From: JAIPIY01 sp964489785
GTDB lineage: Bacteria; Patescibacteriota; Minisyncoccia; Phycocordibacterales; UBA1006
Direction: 5' to 3'
Length of the DNA stretch: 33,030 nucleotides
Assembly (NCBI GenBank): GCA_964489785.1
Contig: CAZAZY010000004.1
Location: 1 to 33,030 of the forward strand
Shown here: positions 1 through 6,924 of the stretch, in pieces
Position numbering within the stretch: position 1 is the stretch's first letter
How the letters are laid out: every line of letters starts with the position of its first letter
The notes under the pieces: generated by a model
The model's database searches: none
What the model saw: only the letters and a program-made list of their open reading frames with translations
What the model was told of the DNA's origin: nothing
Position numbers and translations under genes: made by a program

Positions 1-1195
1 ATCTATTTTCACTAGCTAATATCGGCAAGATATCTTTTACTGCACGTGATGATAATAAACCATCATTCGCCAAACCAATTAATTCTGCAAACAATTCTGG
101 TGTTGGAAATACAAATTCAGGGTTTGATTTTTGTAACCCGATTAAATCAGACGTAATATAATTTGATGCCAATACAATTAATCCTGCATCTTTTTCAGAA
201 AACAAAGAAACTACTTTTTCAAAATATGCACCCAATGTAATATCGGTTACATATGATTCAACATCTTCTGGCTTGATGCCATATTCTGATGCGTAGCGAT
301 CCCGTTTTTCCCATGGCAATTCAGGTAAGCTACCTTTTATTTCATCCAAAGAAAACAACGAATGCAGATGCAATTTAGGTAAATCAGGATCTGGAAAATA
401 TCGATAATCATGTGCAGATTCCTTTGTTCGTTGGCTGAATGTTTCTCCTTTGATATCATTCCAGCCTCGTGTTTCCTGAACAATCTCGTCTGCGCGACCA
501 GCTTCGTGTAATGCAGTCATGCGCTTTATTTCATACGTAATTGCCTTGCCCACCACAGAAAAACTATTTAAATTTTTTACTTCTACTTTTGTACCAAATA
601 CATTCGGATCAGGAGAAATGGAAATGTTTGCTTCGACACGCATTTCACCTTTTTCCATGTTTGCATGTCCTACACCTAATGTGCGTAATAGTAGCTGTAA
701 TTCTTTTGCAAAACGCATTGCAGTATCCGCATCATGAATTACTGGTTCAGTTACTAATTCCATCAACGGAACACCCGCGCGATTATAATCAATCAATGAC
801 CCTGCACCTGCATCGTGTTTTGATGTACCAGTATCTTCTTCTAAATGAATACGAGTTAATGCTACACCAGCTAATTCCCCACCCGATACGATAGGAAATT
901 TATATTGGGTAATCTGATAGCCTTTTGGAATATCTGGATAAAAATAATTTTTTCTATCAAATTCAGTAAAATCAGCGACATTACCACCAACAGCCATACC
1001 GATTTTTATCATGGATTCAATAGCCTTTTTATTAAATGTTGGCAATGCGCCAGGGTGTGCCATACATACAGGACAGATATTTACATTAGGATGTTCCTCA
1101 TCGGGATTGTTTTTACAAGAACAGAACATCTTTGATTCTGTTGCTAATTCTGCATGTATTTCAAGACCAATGGTTGGATAATATTTTTGAGTCAT
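1..1195 (-). CDS. gatB: Aspartyl/glutamyl-tRNA amidotransferase subunit B, 3' end outside window
   Basis: GatB binds mischarged Glu-tRNA(Gln) or Asp-tRNA(Asn), activates the side chain with ATP and, using ammonia from GatA, amidates it. The reverse strand reads open from an ATG at 1195 to the window edge, about 398 codons, so the C-terminal YqeY-like tail is missing here. The N-terminus MTQKYYPTIGLEIHAEL is the GatB signature, and an early CxC...CxxC set (FCSC, then ICPVC) matches the zinc site of the family. The segments GVPLMELVTEP and DYRYFPDPDLP are also diagnostic. A TATACT box lies 12 bases before the ATG and no Shine-Dalgarno is visible. It is separated from obg by about 350 bases, so it probably has its own promoter. 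The family assignment is very secure. Confidence 0.97.
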   Translation of the reverse strand, partial: MTQKYYPTIGLEIHAELATESKMFCSCKNNPDEEHPNVNICPVCMAHPGALPTFNKKAIESMIKIGMAVGGNVADFTEFDRKNYFYPDIPKGYQITQYKFPIVSGGELAGVALTRIHLEEDTGTSKHDAGAGSLIDYNRAGVPLMELVTEPVIHDADTAMRFAKELQLLLRTLGVGHANMEKGEMRVEANISISPDPNVFGTKVEVKNLNSFSVVGKAITYEIKRMTALHEAGRADEIVQETRGWNDIKGETFSQRTKESAHDYRYFPDPDLPKLHLHSLFSLDEIKGSLPELPWEKRDRYASEYGIKPEDVESYVTDITLGAYFEKVVSLFSEKDAGLIVLASNYITSDLIGLQKSNPEFVFPTPELFAELIGLANDGLLSSRAVKDILPILASENR

Positions 1196-1207
1196 ATACT
1201 ACCACGT

Positions 1208-1213
1208 AGTATA
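1208..1213 (-). promoter_or_regulatory. -10 box of gatB
   Basis: TATACT read on the minus strand, 12 bases before the gatB ATG. The -35 region (TTTCTG, 17 bases upstream) is weak. The predicted leader is only a few bases long. Confidence 0.5.
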
Positions 1214-1259
1214 CCAAAATAATCTATATTCAGAAAGAGCTGTACAGAGGAATGTTTTT

Positions 1260-1496
1260 GTGTTATCTTTGAATAAACTCAAATTGCACATCATGAAGCA
1301 ACAGCAAAGAATCTCCACTGAAGTGAATAGGTATAATCCATTTCCTTCACTTCAACCGTTTATGTCTTTCGTTATTACTTTTCTCAGACTTTCACGCCCA
1401 GAAAAGCAATCAACGAGACCAAACCAACGGTTTCCCAAACATCTTGGAAAACCACAAAAGGGCTTCGGGAGACACCTCTTGCACCAAAAGAGGTAA
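1260..1496 (+). CDS. Possible small basic protein, doubtful
   Basis: An open frame of 78 codons from a GTG at 1260, or 67 codons from ATG at 1294, ends 6 bases before a strong terminator stem. An AGAGGA sequence lies 8 bases before the GTG, a reasonable ribosome site, although such sites are rare in this window. The product is rich in Arg, Lys, Pro and Gln, with a short hydrophobic stretch (FMSFVITFL), and I recognise no family. The same bases form four hairpins, so this may be an RNA gene instead. Similar-length chance frames are common in this window. Confidence 0.2.
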   Translation: MLSLNKLKLHIMKQQQRISTEVNRYNPFPSLQPFMSFVITFLRLSRPEKQSTRPNQRFPKHLGKPQKGFGRHLLHQKR

Positions 1497-1538
1497 TCAT
1501 CAAATAGCCCCCTGTCACACACATGACAGGGGGCTATT
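1319..1538 (+). ncRNA. Candidate structured RNA ending in a terminator
   Basis: This intergenic stretch between gatB and obg holds four successive inverted repeats and then a strong terminator: TGAAGTGAA/TTCACTTCA (1319-1327 with 1346-1354), CTTTTCT/AGAAAAG (1378-1384 with 1400-1406), GGTTTCC/GGAAAACC with one bulge (1429-1435 with 1446-1453), and CCTCTT/AAGAGG (1475-1480 with 1488-1493). I do not recognise it as RNase P RNA, tmRNA, SRP RNA or a riboswitch. The strand is uncertain because the repeats read equally in both directions; plus is preferred because the terminator follows the hairpins there. An overlapping small ORF is an alternative reading. Confidence 0.35.
1503..1538. terminator. 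Strong bidirectional terminator after obg
   Basis: A perfect 15-base-pair stem (1503-1517 with 1524-1538) with a 6-base loop and a GC-rich core of CCCCCTGTC. T-containing tails follow on both sides. It lies just past the obg stop on the minus strand and just past the candidate small RNA/ORF on the plus strand. Confidence 0.85.
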
Positions 1539-1550
1539 TATTTCAAAAAA

Positions 1551-2516
1551 TTATACAGACAAAAATTGAACAAGATTTTTTATACTGGCATCATCATATG
1601 CTGACACAATAATTGTTTTTATTTTTGGATATTTTTTCTTGAATTTCTTTTCAATATCTGATGCAGTTTTTTCATCGATCATGTCTTGTTTTGAAAAAAT
1701 AATTACTTCGTCTTTTTCCACCAACAGCGGATCATGCTGACGCAATTCTTCTCGAATCATTTCATAATTATGTATTGGATCTTCTTCATCTAATGCAACA
1801 ATATGAGCTATTTTTTTTGTGCGTACAATGTGTCGCAAAAATGCATGCCCAAGACCCTTGCCGGTTGATGCACCTTCGATTAACCCTGGAATATCTGCTA
1901 AAATTTGTCCATCCGGTAATACCCCAAGATGTGGTTCTAATGTCGTAAATTGATATGAACCTACTTTTGATTTTGCATTAGTTAACATATTCAACAGTGT
2001 AGATTTTCCAGCATTTGGTAATCCAACCAATCCAATATCGGCAATCAATCGTAATTCAACAAAAAATTCACCTGATTCACCTGGTTTACCTGGTGTTGAT
2101 TCCAATGGTGTAACATTACGAGATGATTTGAAATGTTCGTTACCTAATCCCCCACGACCACCATCTAATAACAAAATTTCCTGATCTGCTTCTAATAATT
2201 CATAGACCAACCCAGTGGTTTTATTCGTAATAACTGTCCCAATAGGAAACAAGAGAAATAGATCCTCTCCACGTGCACCTTCTTTTCCATTCTTAGATCC
2301 TGGAACTCCGTTATCTGCCTTGAATTTCTTTTTGTGTTGATAGTACACTAAATAGCCTAAATCGCGTGTAGCTTTTGCATACACATTACCACCATTACCA
2401 CCATTACCACCACCAGGGCCTGACATGGGTTTGAATTTTTCTCTACGCCAACGAACTACGCCGTCACCGCCTTTTCCTGCTTCGAGTTGTAATGTAAGTG
2501 CATCAATAAAAGCCAT
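1551..2516 (-). CDS. obg: GTPase Obg/CgtA
   Basis: Obg is a ribosome-associated GTPase that works in late assembly of the large subunit and in stress control. The first 160 residues form the glycine-rich OBG fold (GGGNGGNGGNVY, then GGRGGLGNEHF). The G domain follows with G1 GLPNAGKS, G3 DIPGLIEGAS and a G5-like SAYD. The G4 motif reads SKQD rather than the usual NKxD. The protein has 321 residues and no C-terminal OCT domain, so it is the short form. A longer frame starts at 2546, but the family begins at the MAFIDAL methionine (2516). A TATACT box is 16 bases upstream. It follows MYG1 closely and ends at the strong terminator at 1503-1538. Confidence 0.95.
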   Translation of the reverse strand: MAFIDALTLQLEAGKGGDGVVRWRREKFKPMSGPGGGNGGNGGNVYAKATRDLGYLVYYQHKKKFKADNGVPGSKNGKEGARGEDLFLLFPIGTVITNKTTGLVYELLEADQEILLLDGGRGGLGNEHFKSSRNVTPLESTPGKPGESGEFFVELRLIADIGLVGLPNAGKSTLLNMLTNAKSKVGSYQFTTLEPHLGVLPDGQILADIPGLIEGASTGKGLGHAFLRHIVRTKKIAHIVALDEEDPIHNYEMIREELRQHDPLLVEKDEVIIFSKQDMIDEKTASDIEKKFKKKYPKIKTIIVSAYDDASIKNLVQFLSV

Positions 2517-2552
2517 AAATCTATGTGTTAGGAGTATATAATACAATAAAAA

Positions 2553-3455
2553 TTAATTTTCTGCAAGTGCTTTTTCTGCCAATTGTAATGCACCTTCTTT
2601 TGATTTTGCGACAGCTAAAAATCTTGCATTATGACAAAAAATAGCATCAGATACACCGGTCACCCGTTGTAAATCAGCATCCCGTAATCCTGCCCATGTA
2701 ATAGGAAAATCTTTTTTGTTTTCAAAAGAAAATTTTTCTTTTCTCATGGTTCCCACTCGCCATACATTGCAACGTGGATATACGACAAATAAAATATCTT
2801 CGTGTTCATGTGCAAACAATTCCCAAGGATATTCATCTGACAATACAATAATCTGATCATGGGTTCTCTTTTCATAATCTGCATTAAATAAATCTCTCGC
2901 TTGCTCGGCATCTTTATGCCACGCAATTTCTCTTTCCAAAATAACTACCGCCAAATCAACTGCGTATAAAAATTGCTTCATGTATTGTTCGTCGGAATAC
3001 CCTTCTTTCCATGTGGGACGAAACGAAGCAAAAACATCTTGAATTTTATACGGAGAAATATCTCCGTGCATTGAACAAATAGATACTCCGTTATCTTCGG
3101 CATCTATGGGTGCAACCAATCTATTATCCAAAAAAGCTGCAATAGTATCTGATTCACACACCTGTGCACCGTATGCTTTCCATACTAATCCAAATGCAGC
3201 GTATGGAGTTCCGTTGTCACGATTTCCTGCACCACCAATCTGGTGATGATCAAATCTTTTTTGTTCTGGATTATAGATTCCCCCAACATCAAACACATAG
3301 GTTCCCTGGTTGATAATTTGCTCATCTCGGGTACGTTCTACGGTAAAAGAAATATTTTGTTTTTGCAAAAGTAATTTTAACGTTGCACAAGCAAAAATAT
3401 CATCTGCATGAAATTTACCATTATGAGTAACCAATGTAACCGAGGAAGAATTCAT
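2553..3455 (-). CDS. MYG1 family exonuclease-like protein (UPF0160)
   Basis: MYG1 proteins belong to the DHH phosphoesterase-like superfamily; the eukaryotic member is a 3'-5' RNA exonuclease, and the bacterial role is not settled. The 300-residue product has the expected metal-binding signatures: THNGKFHADD near residues 10-19 and FDHH at 67-70, followed by GTPYAAFGLVWK. The C-terminal part includes FCHNARFLAVAKS, typical of the family end. The start is 1 base after the stop of the holin-like gene, with no Shine-Dalgarno, which points to an operon with yqeY and the holin-like gene. The length is normal for the family. The family call is firm; RNA as substrate is by analogy. Confidence 0.92.
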   Translation of the reverse strand: MNSSSVTLVTHNGKFHADDIFACATLKLLLQKQNISFTVERTRDEQIINQGTYVFDVGGIYNPEQKRFDHHQIGGAGNRDNGTPYAAFGLVWKAYGAQVCESDTIAAFLDNRLVAPIDAEDNGVSICSMHGDISPYKIQDVFASFRPTWKEGYSDEQYMKQFLYAVDLAVVILEREIAWHKDAEQARDLFNADYEKRTHDQIIVLSDEYPWELFAHEHEDILFVVYPRCNVWRVGTMRKEKFSFENKKDFPITWAGLRDADLQRVTGVSDAIFCHNARFLAVAKSKEGALQLAEKALAEN

Positions 3456-3456
3456 A

Positions 3457-3801
3457 TTATTTTAATTTGAACAACATGTGACCAAACCATACAACCACGG
3501 AAACCAACAAAGATCCTAAAAGAGCTGCCGTAAAATGTGCCACAGTAAAGCCTTGGACAAAAGAGCCTATCCACCAAAACAAAAGACTGTTCACAACAAT
3601 AGCAAATAATCCGAATGTAATAATAGTAATAGGTAATGTTAATAATAACAGAATTGGTTTTAACGTTACATTCACAATTGCCAATACCAATGCAACAATA
3701 ACTGCAGTATAGAATGAATCTACACCCAACCCAGGAACCACATACGCCACCACCATAACGGCAAGAGCGTTAATTAACAAACGTGCAAGTAGTTTTACCA
3801 T
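3457..3801 (-). CDS. Small four-helix membrane protein, phage holin family 4 (YvlD-like)
   Basis: A 114-residue, very hydrophobic protein with about four membrane helices. The central segment NVTLKPILLLLTLPITIITFG carries the LKPIL...LPIT...TFGLF pattern of the mycobacterial 4-TMS phage holin superfamily, which includes Bacillus YvlD. Despite the family name, these are usually chromosomal proteins, with no proven lysis function; a role in envelope stress is suggested for YvlD. It sits 2 bases after yqeY and 1 base before MYG1 in an apparent operon. No phage genes lie nearby. Confidence 0.88.
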   Translation of the reverse strand: MVKLLARLLINALAVMVVAYVVPGLGVDSFYTAVIVALVLAIVNVTLKPILLLLTLPITIITFGLFAIVVNSLLFWWIGSFVQGFTVAHFTAALLGSLLVSVVVWFGHMLFKLK

Positions 3802-3803
3802 AA

Positions 3804-4256
3804 TTAAATAAATAGTTTTTCAACAGCAGATTTTACATCAGCACCATCTGCCTTGCCTTGTAATTCTTTCATGATTGCACCAACCAATATTCCCATTTTT
3901 GCCTTATCTTCAACGCCCAGTTCATTTTTTTTAGCCTGTGCATATGGCATGATTTCTTCTATGGACATTAATGTAGGGAGGAATTCTTGTAGAATAGCTA
4001 ATTCTTTTTTTTCATCTTCTGCCAAATCTGATCGGCCACCTGTTTCAAATTGTTCGATAGAATCTTTTCGTTGTTTTGCCAATCGTGTGATTACTGCCAT
4101 TACCTCTTCTTCGGGTAGCATGTCTTGGGGCATTTTTCCAGCAGAAACCAACGCATTGGTACAAGCCGAAGCAATAGAACGTATTACTCCTAATCGAACA
4201 GTATCTTTTGCACGCATCGCGTCTTTCATTGCATTTTTTATATCTTCGTGTGTCAT
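3804..4256 (-). CDS. yqeY: GatB/YqeY domain protein
   Basis: A 150-residue helical protein of the YqeY family, which is homologous to the tRNA-binding tail of GatB; a stand-alone role in tRNA amidation is inferred but not proven. Typical features are MKDAMRAKDTVRLGVIR at the start, RLAKQRKDSIEQFETGGR in the middle, EEFLP-like LQEFLPTLMS, and MGILVGAIMKELQGKADG near the end. An upstream in-frame start at 4274 exists, but MTHEDI at 4256 fits the family, and the bases before it (TATATA 5 bases upstream) look like a promoter rather than coding sequence. It is the first gene of the yqeY-holin-MYG1 operon. Confidence 0.93.
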   Translation of the reverse strand: MTHEDIKNAMKDAMRAKDTVRLGVIRSIASACTNALVSAGKMPQDMLPEEEVMAVITRLAKQRKDSIEQFETGGRSDLAEDEKKELAILQEFLPTLMSIEEIMPYAQAKKNELGVEDKAKMGILVGAIMKELQGKADGADVKSAVEKLFI

Positions 4257-4313
4257 ATGTTTATATACTACCACAGAATAGCGGTTACCTCAATATGGTG
4301 CCATAATAAAAAG

Positions 4314-4341
4314 CCCCCCGACACCAAATGGCGTCAGGGGG
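4314..4341 (-). terminator. Terminator of the 4351-4959 gene
   Basis: A 12-pair stem with a 4-base loop (4326-4329). Two positions pair only as G-T on the minus strand, and the A-run at 4308-4312 gives a U tail on that strand, so it works for the minus strand. Confidence 0.85.
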
Positions 4342-4350
4342 ATTATGCTT

Positions 4351-4959
4351 TCAATGAGATTCTTTATTCAAGTTATCCAAAAGACCTATAGCGGAAATTA
4401 CAAAGCGATGATTATCTCTACCCTTCCAAATAAAATCATCAAACTCTTCATCAAGAGTTGGTCTGTATCCAACCTGACCAAAACCACCATTCTTATAAAC
4501 CCAAAAATTCCCAACGTAAAGGTTTTTTTCGCGATCAGTATAAAGAATAAATGTTTTGTTTTCTTCGTTATTCTCAGTAAACCAAGCAGGATGGCTTTGG
4601 GCAAATTCCTCAGCTTGATTCCACGAAGGAAAAGCAAGATTGCTTATTTCATCAACATTAAATGACCGATATATGTCTCTAAAAAAACCATTCTTTCTGT
4701 CTTTCATTTTATAGAGAAAAGCCGGCACATCCCCCCTGAGATCAGCTGAAACGAGTTCAAGATAAAGGGTTTGTTGAATTAAAATACCTTTTGGTAAGAC
4801 CTTCTTTTTCTGTCCAATTAATGGACGGATTACATTCATAATCTGTTCAGGATCCAAAGACCCTTTCAAGATTCTTGCACTAATATCCGCCATAAAGCGA
4901 AAATATCGAGCCAGTTGATTGTCTGTAACCTGTGTCATGACTGTTGGGTTTTTTGCCAT
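4351..4959 (-). CDS. Orphan hypothetical protein, 202 residues
   Basis: I do not recognise a named family. The N-terminal part (residues 10-50, DNQLARYFRFMADISARIL then GSLDPEQIMNVIRPLIG) resembles a short helical module I associate with CPR hypothetical proteins, including the DP-x-x-I pattern. The rest is mixed alpha/beta with many aromatic residues (FPSWNQAEEFAQSHPAWF, NLYVGNFWVYKNGGFGQVGY). There is no signal peptide or membrane helix. It is a single-gene unit with its own TTGACT promoter, a leader of about 108 bases containing a 17-pair hairpin, and its own terminator. That leader suggests post-transcriptional control. Confidence 0.75.
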   Translation of the reverse strand: MAKNPTVMTQVTDNQLARYFRFMADISARILKGSLDPEQIMNVIRPLIGQKKKVLPKGILIQQTLYLELVSADLRGDVPAFLYKMKDRKNGFFRDIYRSFNVDEISNLAFPSWNQAEEFAQSHPAWFTENNEENKTFILYTDREKNLYVGNFWVYKNGGFGQVGYRPTLDEEFDDFIWKGRDNHRFVISAIGLLDNLNKESH

Positions 4960-4978
4960 TGGACCTAACTCGAATCGA

Positions 4979-5037
4979 GGTTTGTCGTAACTATAAATCC
5001 CCCATGTGTTTTGAGAAAATTATAGCTACGACAAACT
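4979..5037 (-). promoter_or_regulatory. Long hairpin in the leader of the 4351-4959 gene
   Basis: GTTTGTCGTA (4980-4989) pairs with TACGACAAAC (5027-5036) and CTATAA (4991-4996) with TTATAG (5020-5025). The one mismatched position becomes a G-U pair on the minus strand, so the stem is continuous only in that transcript. The loop is 23 bases. It lies within the predicted leader. A smaller CTCGA/TCGAG palindrome (4969-4979) lies between it and the ATG. There is no U-tail, so it is not a simple terminator. Confidence 0.6.
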
Positions 5038-5073
5038 TATTTTGTTTTTATAAAAGAGCTATGCACTACTAGC

Positions 5074-5102
5074 AAAGTAACATGTACCAAATATATAGTC
5101 AA
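5074..5102 (-). promoter_or_regulatory. Promoter of the 4351-4959 gene
   Basis: TTGACT (-35, 5097-5102) and TACTTT (-10, 5074-5079) with 17 bases between, just past the RRM gene terminator. The start of transcription would be near 5067, about 108 bases before the ATG. Confidence 0.5.
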
Positions 5103-5109
5103 TATAAGT

Positions 5110-5141
5110 AAAAACCCGTCACCAGATGGCGACGGGTTTTT
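5110..5141. terminator. Bidirectional terminator after the RRM gene
   Basis: AAAAACCCGTC (5110-5120) pairs with GACGGGTTTTT (5131-5141) around a 10-base loop. It lies 12 bases past the RRM gene stop. Confidence 0.9.
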
Positions 5142-5153
5142 ATTGCATCGAAA

Positions 5154-5408
5154 TTATTCTCGAGGTCGAGCTACAGAAACCGAAATAGATCGGCCTCCAA
5201 AGTCTTTTCCGTCAAACATTTCAATAGCTTTTTGTCCTTCTGCTTCATTGTCCATTTCAACGAATCCGAAACCTCGTGATCGGTCTTGGTTCATTTTATC
5301 ACGGATGATGATAGAAGATACAACTGTACCAGCCTGTCCAAAATGTCCAGAAAGGTCTTGTTCTGTTGCAGAATAAGGAAGTCCTGCAATATATAGTTTG
5401 TATGCCAT
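5154..5408 (-). CDS. RRM-type RNA-binding protein
   Basis: A single RNA recognition motif of 84 residues that binds single-stranded RNA. RNP2 is KLYIAGLPY at residues 4-12 and RNP1 is RGFGFVEM around residues 45-52, with the aromatic residues needed for stacking. It ends in a short basic tail (SVSVARPRE) with no glycine-rich extension. Such small RRM proteins are common in cyanobacteria and CPR bacteria and are often cold-inducible. A longer frame begins at 5420, but MAYKLYIAG at 5408 is the natural start. It is transcribed alone, with a predicted leader of about 135 bases, which is exceptional in this window. Confidence 0.95.
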   Translation of the reverse strand: MAYKLYIAGLPYSATEQDLSGHFGQAGTVVSSIIIRDKMNQDRSRGFGFVEMDNEAEGQKAIEMFDGKDFGGRSISVSVARPRE

Positions 5409-5578
5409 AGAAAAACGCATGTGCGTAATCAGCTAATAATATTCGTCAAAGAGACGAACGTAGCCCACATCACCGATGGAATAGCACACACAAAGCACAC
5501 ACGGCTCATCTGCTGCACACTCGGACGAGACGAGGAATCTACGTGGTTATAGTGTAGCACGCCTATTATTTAATGCAA
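5409..5578 (-). promoter_or_regulatory. Promoter and long leader of the RRM gene
   Basis: TTGCAT (5573-5578) and TACACT (5551-5556) are 16 bases apart on the minus strand. The leader runs from about 5545 to 5409, contains the hairpin TTCGTC/GACGAA around 5440-5459, and is unusually GC-rich, with GT repeats. It could be a cold-responsive or self-regulatory leader. Confidence 0.5.
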
Positions 5579-5581
5579 AGA

Positions 5582-6556
5582 TTATTCATCCCCAGTCGCA
5601 GGTTCGCCTTGGAAGCTAGCCAAAGCATCAAATATTTTTTGAATATCACCCCCTAGAATCCCTGGCATATTACTCCATGATTCTCGGATGCGGTGATCAG
5701 TAACACGATCTTGCGGACCATTGTATGTTCGGATTTTTTCACTACGATCCCCTGTTCCAATTTGGTTTTTACGTTCAGATGCATATTTTTTTGCTTCTTC
5801 TTCTTCATGCAACATTTGTAGCTTTGCAGTCAAAATAGATAATGCTTGTTCACGGTTTTTTAATTGAGAGCGTTCTGATGTCGATCGTACATCTAAACCT
5901 GTTGGTTTGTGAATGACACGTACGGCAGTTTCTACCTTGTTCACGTTTTGCCCTCCAGCACCACCAGAACGAGATGTTTCAAATTCTAAATCAGCTTCGT
6001 TTAATACAATTGTTGTTTTTTTACGCAAAGGCAATACCGCAACTGATGCAGTTGATGTATGAATACGTCCTTGTTTTTCTGTTGCGGGAACACGTTGTAC
6101 ACGATGAACACCCGTTTCATAACGGAATCTTTTATACACATCAATACCCTTGATTTCAAAAGAAGCTTCTTTGTATCCACCAATTTCATTTCGCGATACA
6201 TCAATCGTAGACCATTGCCATCCCTGAGTTTCAGCATAGGCTTGATACATATTTGCTAATTGATATGCAAACAATGAAGCTTCGTCCCCACCCGCACCTG
6301 CACGAACTTCGAGAATAATTTCATTAGGAAATTCTTCCTCTTCTTGTTCTTTCTTTAAAATATCCTGTATTTGTTTTTCTATTCCTTCACGCATCTGACG
6401 CACCGTAGACAATTCCTCTTCAGTTAATTCTTTCATCTCTGGTTCTGCATTCAATAATTCCAATAGTTCTGATTCTGATTCTTGTAGTCGAACAAGCTCG
6501 CCAGCGAGATATGATGTTTTATGATTTTCTTTTAATTCTTGAATATTTAGGTCCAT
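5582..6556 (-). CDS. prfA: Peptide chain release factor 1
   Basis: RF1 reads UAA and UAG and triggers peptide release at the ribosomal P site. The protein has 324 residues. The GGQ catalytic loop is in SGGAGGQNVNKVETAVR, the family signature is RAGAGGDEASLFA, and the codon-reading tripeptide is PAT in HRVQRVPATEKQG, the RF1 type rather than the SPF of RF2. The N-terminal domain is about 35 residues shorter than in E. coli. A frame reaches back to a TTG at 6595, but those bases form a terminator hairpin, so I chose the ATG at 6556 (MDLNIQEL). bL31 lies just upstream, a classic neighbour. Confidence 0.96.
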   Translation of the reverse strand: MDLNIQELKENHKTSYLAGELVRLQESESELLELLNAEPEMKELTEEELSTVRQMREGIEKQIQDILKKEQEEEEFPNEIILEVRAGAGGDEASLFAYQLANMYQAYAETQGWQWSTIDVSRNEIGGYKEASFEIKGIDVYKRFRYETGVHRVQRVPATEKQGRIHTSTASVAVLPLRKKTTIVLNEADLEFETSRSGGAGGQNVNKVETAVRVIHKPTGLDVRSTSERSQLKNREQALSILTAKLQMLHEEEEAKKYASERKNQIGTGDRSEKIRTYNGPQDRVTDHRIRESWSNMPGILGGDIQKIFDALASFQGEPATGDE

Positions 6557-6565
6557 GGAAATAGG

Positions 6566-6592
6566 AAAAAAGAACACAGGGTGTTCTTTTTT
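6566..6592. terminator. Terminator or attenuator between bL31 and prfA
   Basis: GAACAC (6572-6577) pairs with GTGTTC (6581-6586), extended by A6/T6 arms to 12 pairs with a 3-base loop. It lies 9 bases before the prfA start, on the coding strand of both genes. Confidence 0.8.
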
Positions 6593-6604
6593 CAAATAAA
6601 ATAT

Positions 6605-6880
6605 TTACGCTTTTGCTTCTTTTTTCAAAGACTCTGTTTTTTCTTGCATCTTTCGGAAACGATCTGCACGTCCACGTGTACTTAGCCCAGTTTCTTTTCC
6701 AGTATAAAAAGGATGTGATTGACTAGAGATTTCAACACGAATCAATGGATAAGTTTTTCCATCGTCAAAAGTGGTTTCCTGAGTTGATTTCAATGTTGTA
6801 CCAAGCAAGAACCGAGACCCAGATGAGGTGTCTTCAAAAACTGCCAAGTGATAATTTGTTGGGTGAATGTCTGATTTCAT
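6605..6880 (-). CDS. rpmE2: Ribosomal protein bL31, type B
   Basis: A large-subunit protein that bridges to the small subunit. Its 91 residues begin MKSDIHPTNYHLAVFEDTSS and contain VEISSQSHPFYTGKE, the bL31 signature. The CxxC zinc pair of the type A form is absent, so it is the zinc-independent type B. The C-terminus carries a basic RGRADRFRKMQ stretch and a lysine-rich tail. A TAAGAT box is 9 bases before the ATG with TTGCTT 17 bases upstream, predicting an almost leaderless mRNA. It is followed by a terminator before prfA. Confidence 0.95.
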   Translation of the reverse strand: MKSDIHPTNYHLAVFEDTSSGSRFLLGTTLKSTQETTFDDGKTYPLIRVEISSQSHPFYTGKETGLSTRGRADRFRKMQEKTESLKKEAKA

Positions 6881-6889
6881 ACAAAAAAC

Positions 6890-6895
6890 ATCTTA
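6890..6895 (-). promoter_or_regulatory. -10 box of bL31
   Basis: TAAGAT on the minus strand, 9 bases before the ATG; TTGCTT is 17 bases upstream as a -35 box. Confidence 0.55.
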
Positions 6896-6924
6896 ACACA
6901 ACAAGTCCTAAAAAGCAACCAAAC

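Noticed and set aside
519..1135. Three plus-strand open frames of 72-117 codons
   Set aside because: They lie wholly inside gatB on the other strand, which has clear protein homology signatures. They are shadows.
3457..3801. Prophage remnant suggested by the holin-like gene
   Set aside because: No lysin, tail, integrase or att site nearby; family 4 holin-like proteins are commonly chromosomal.
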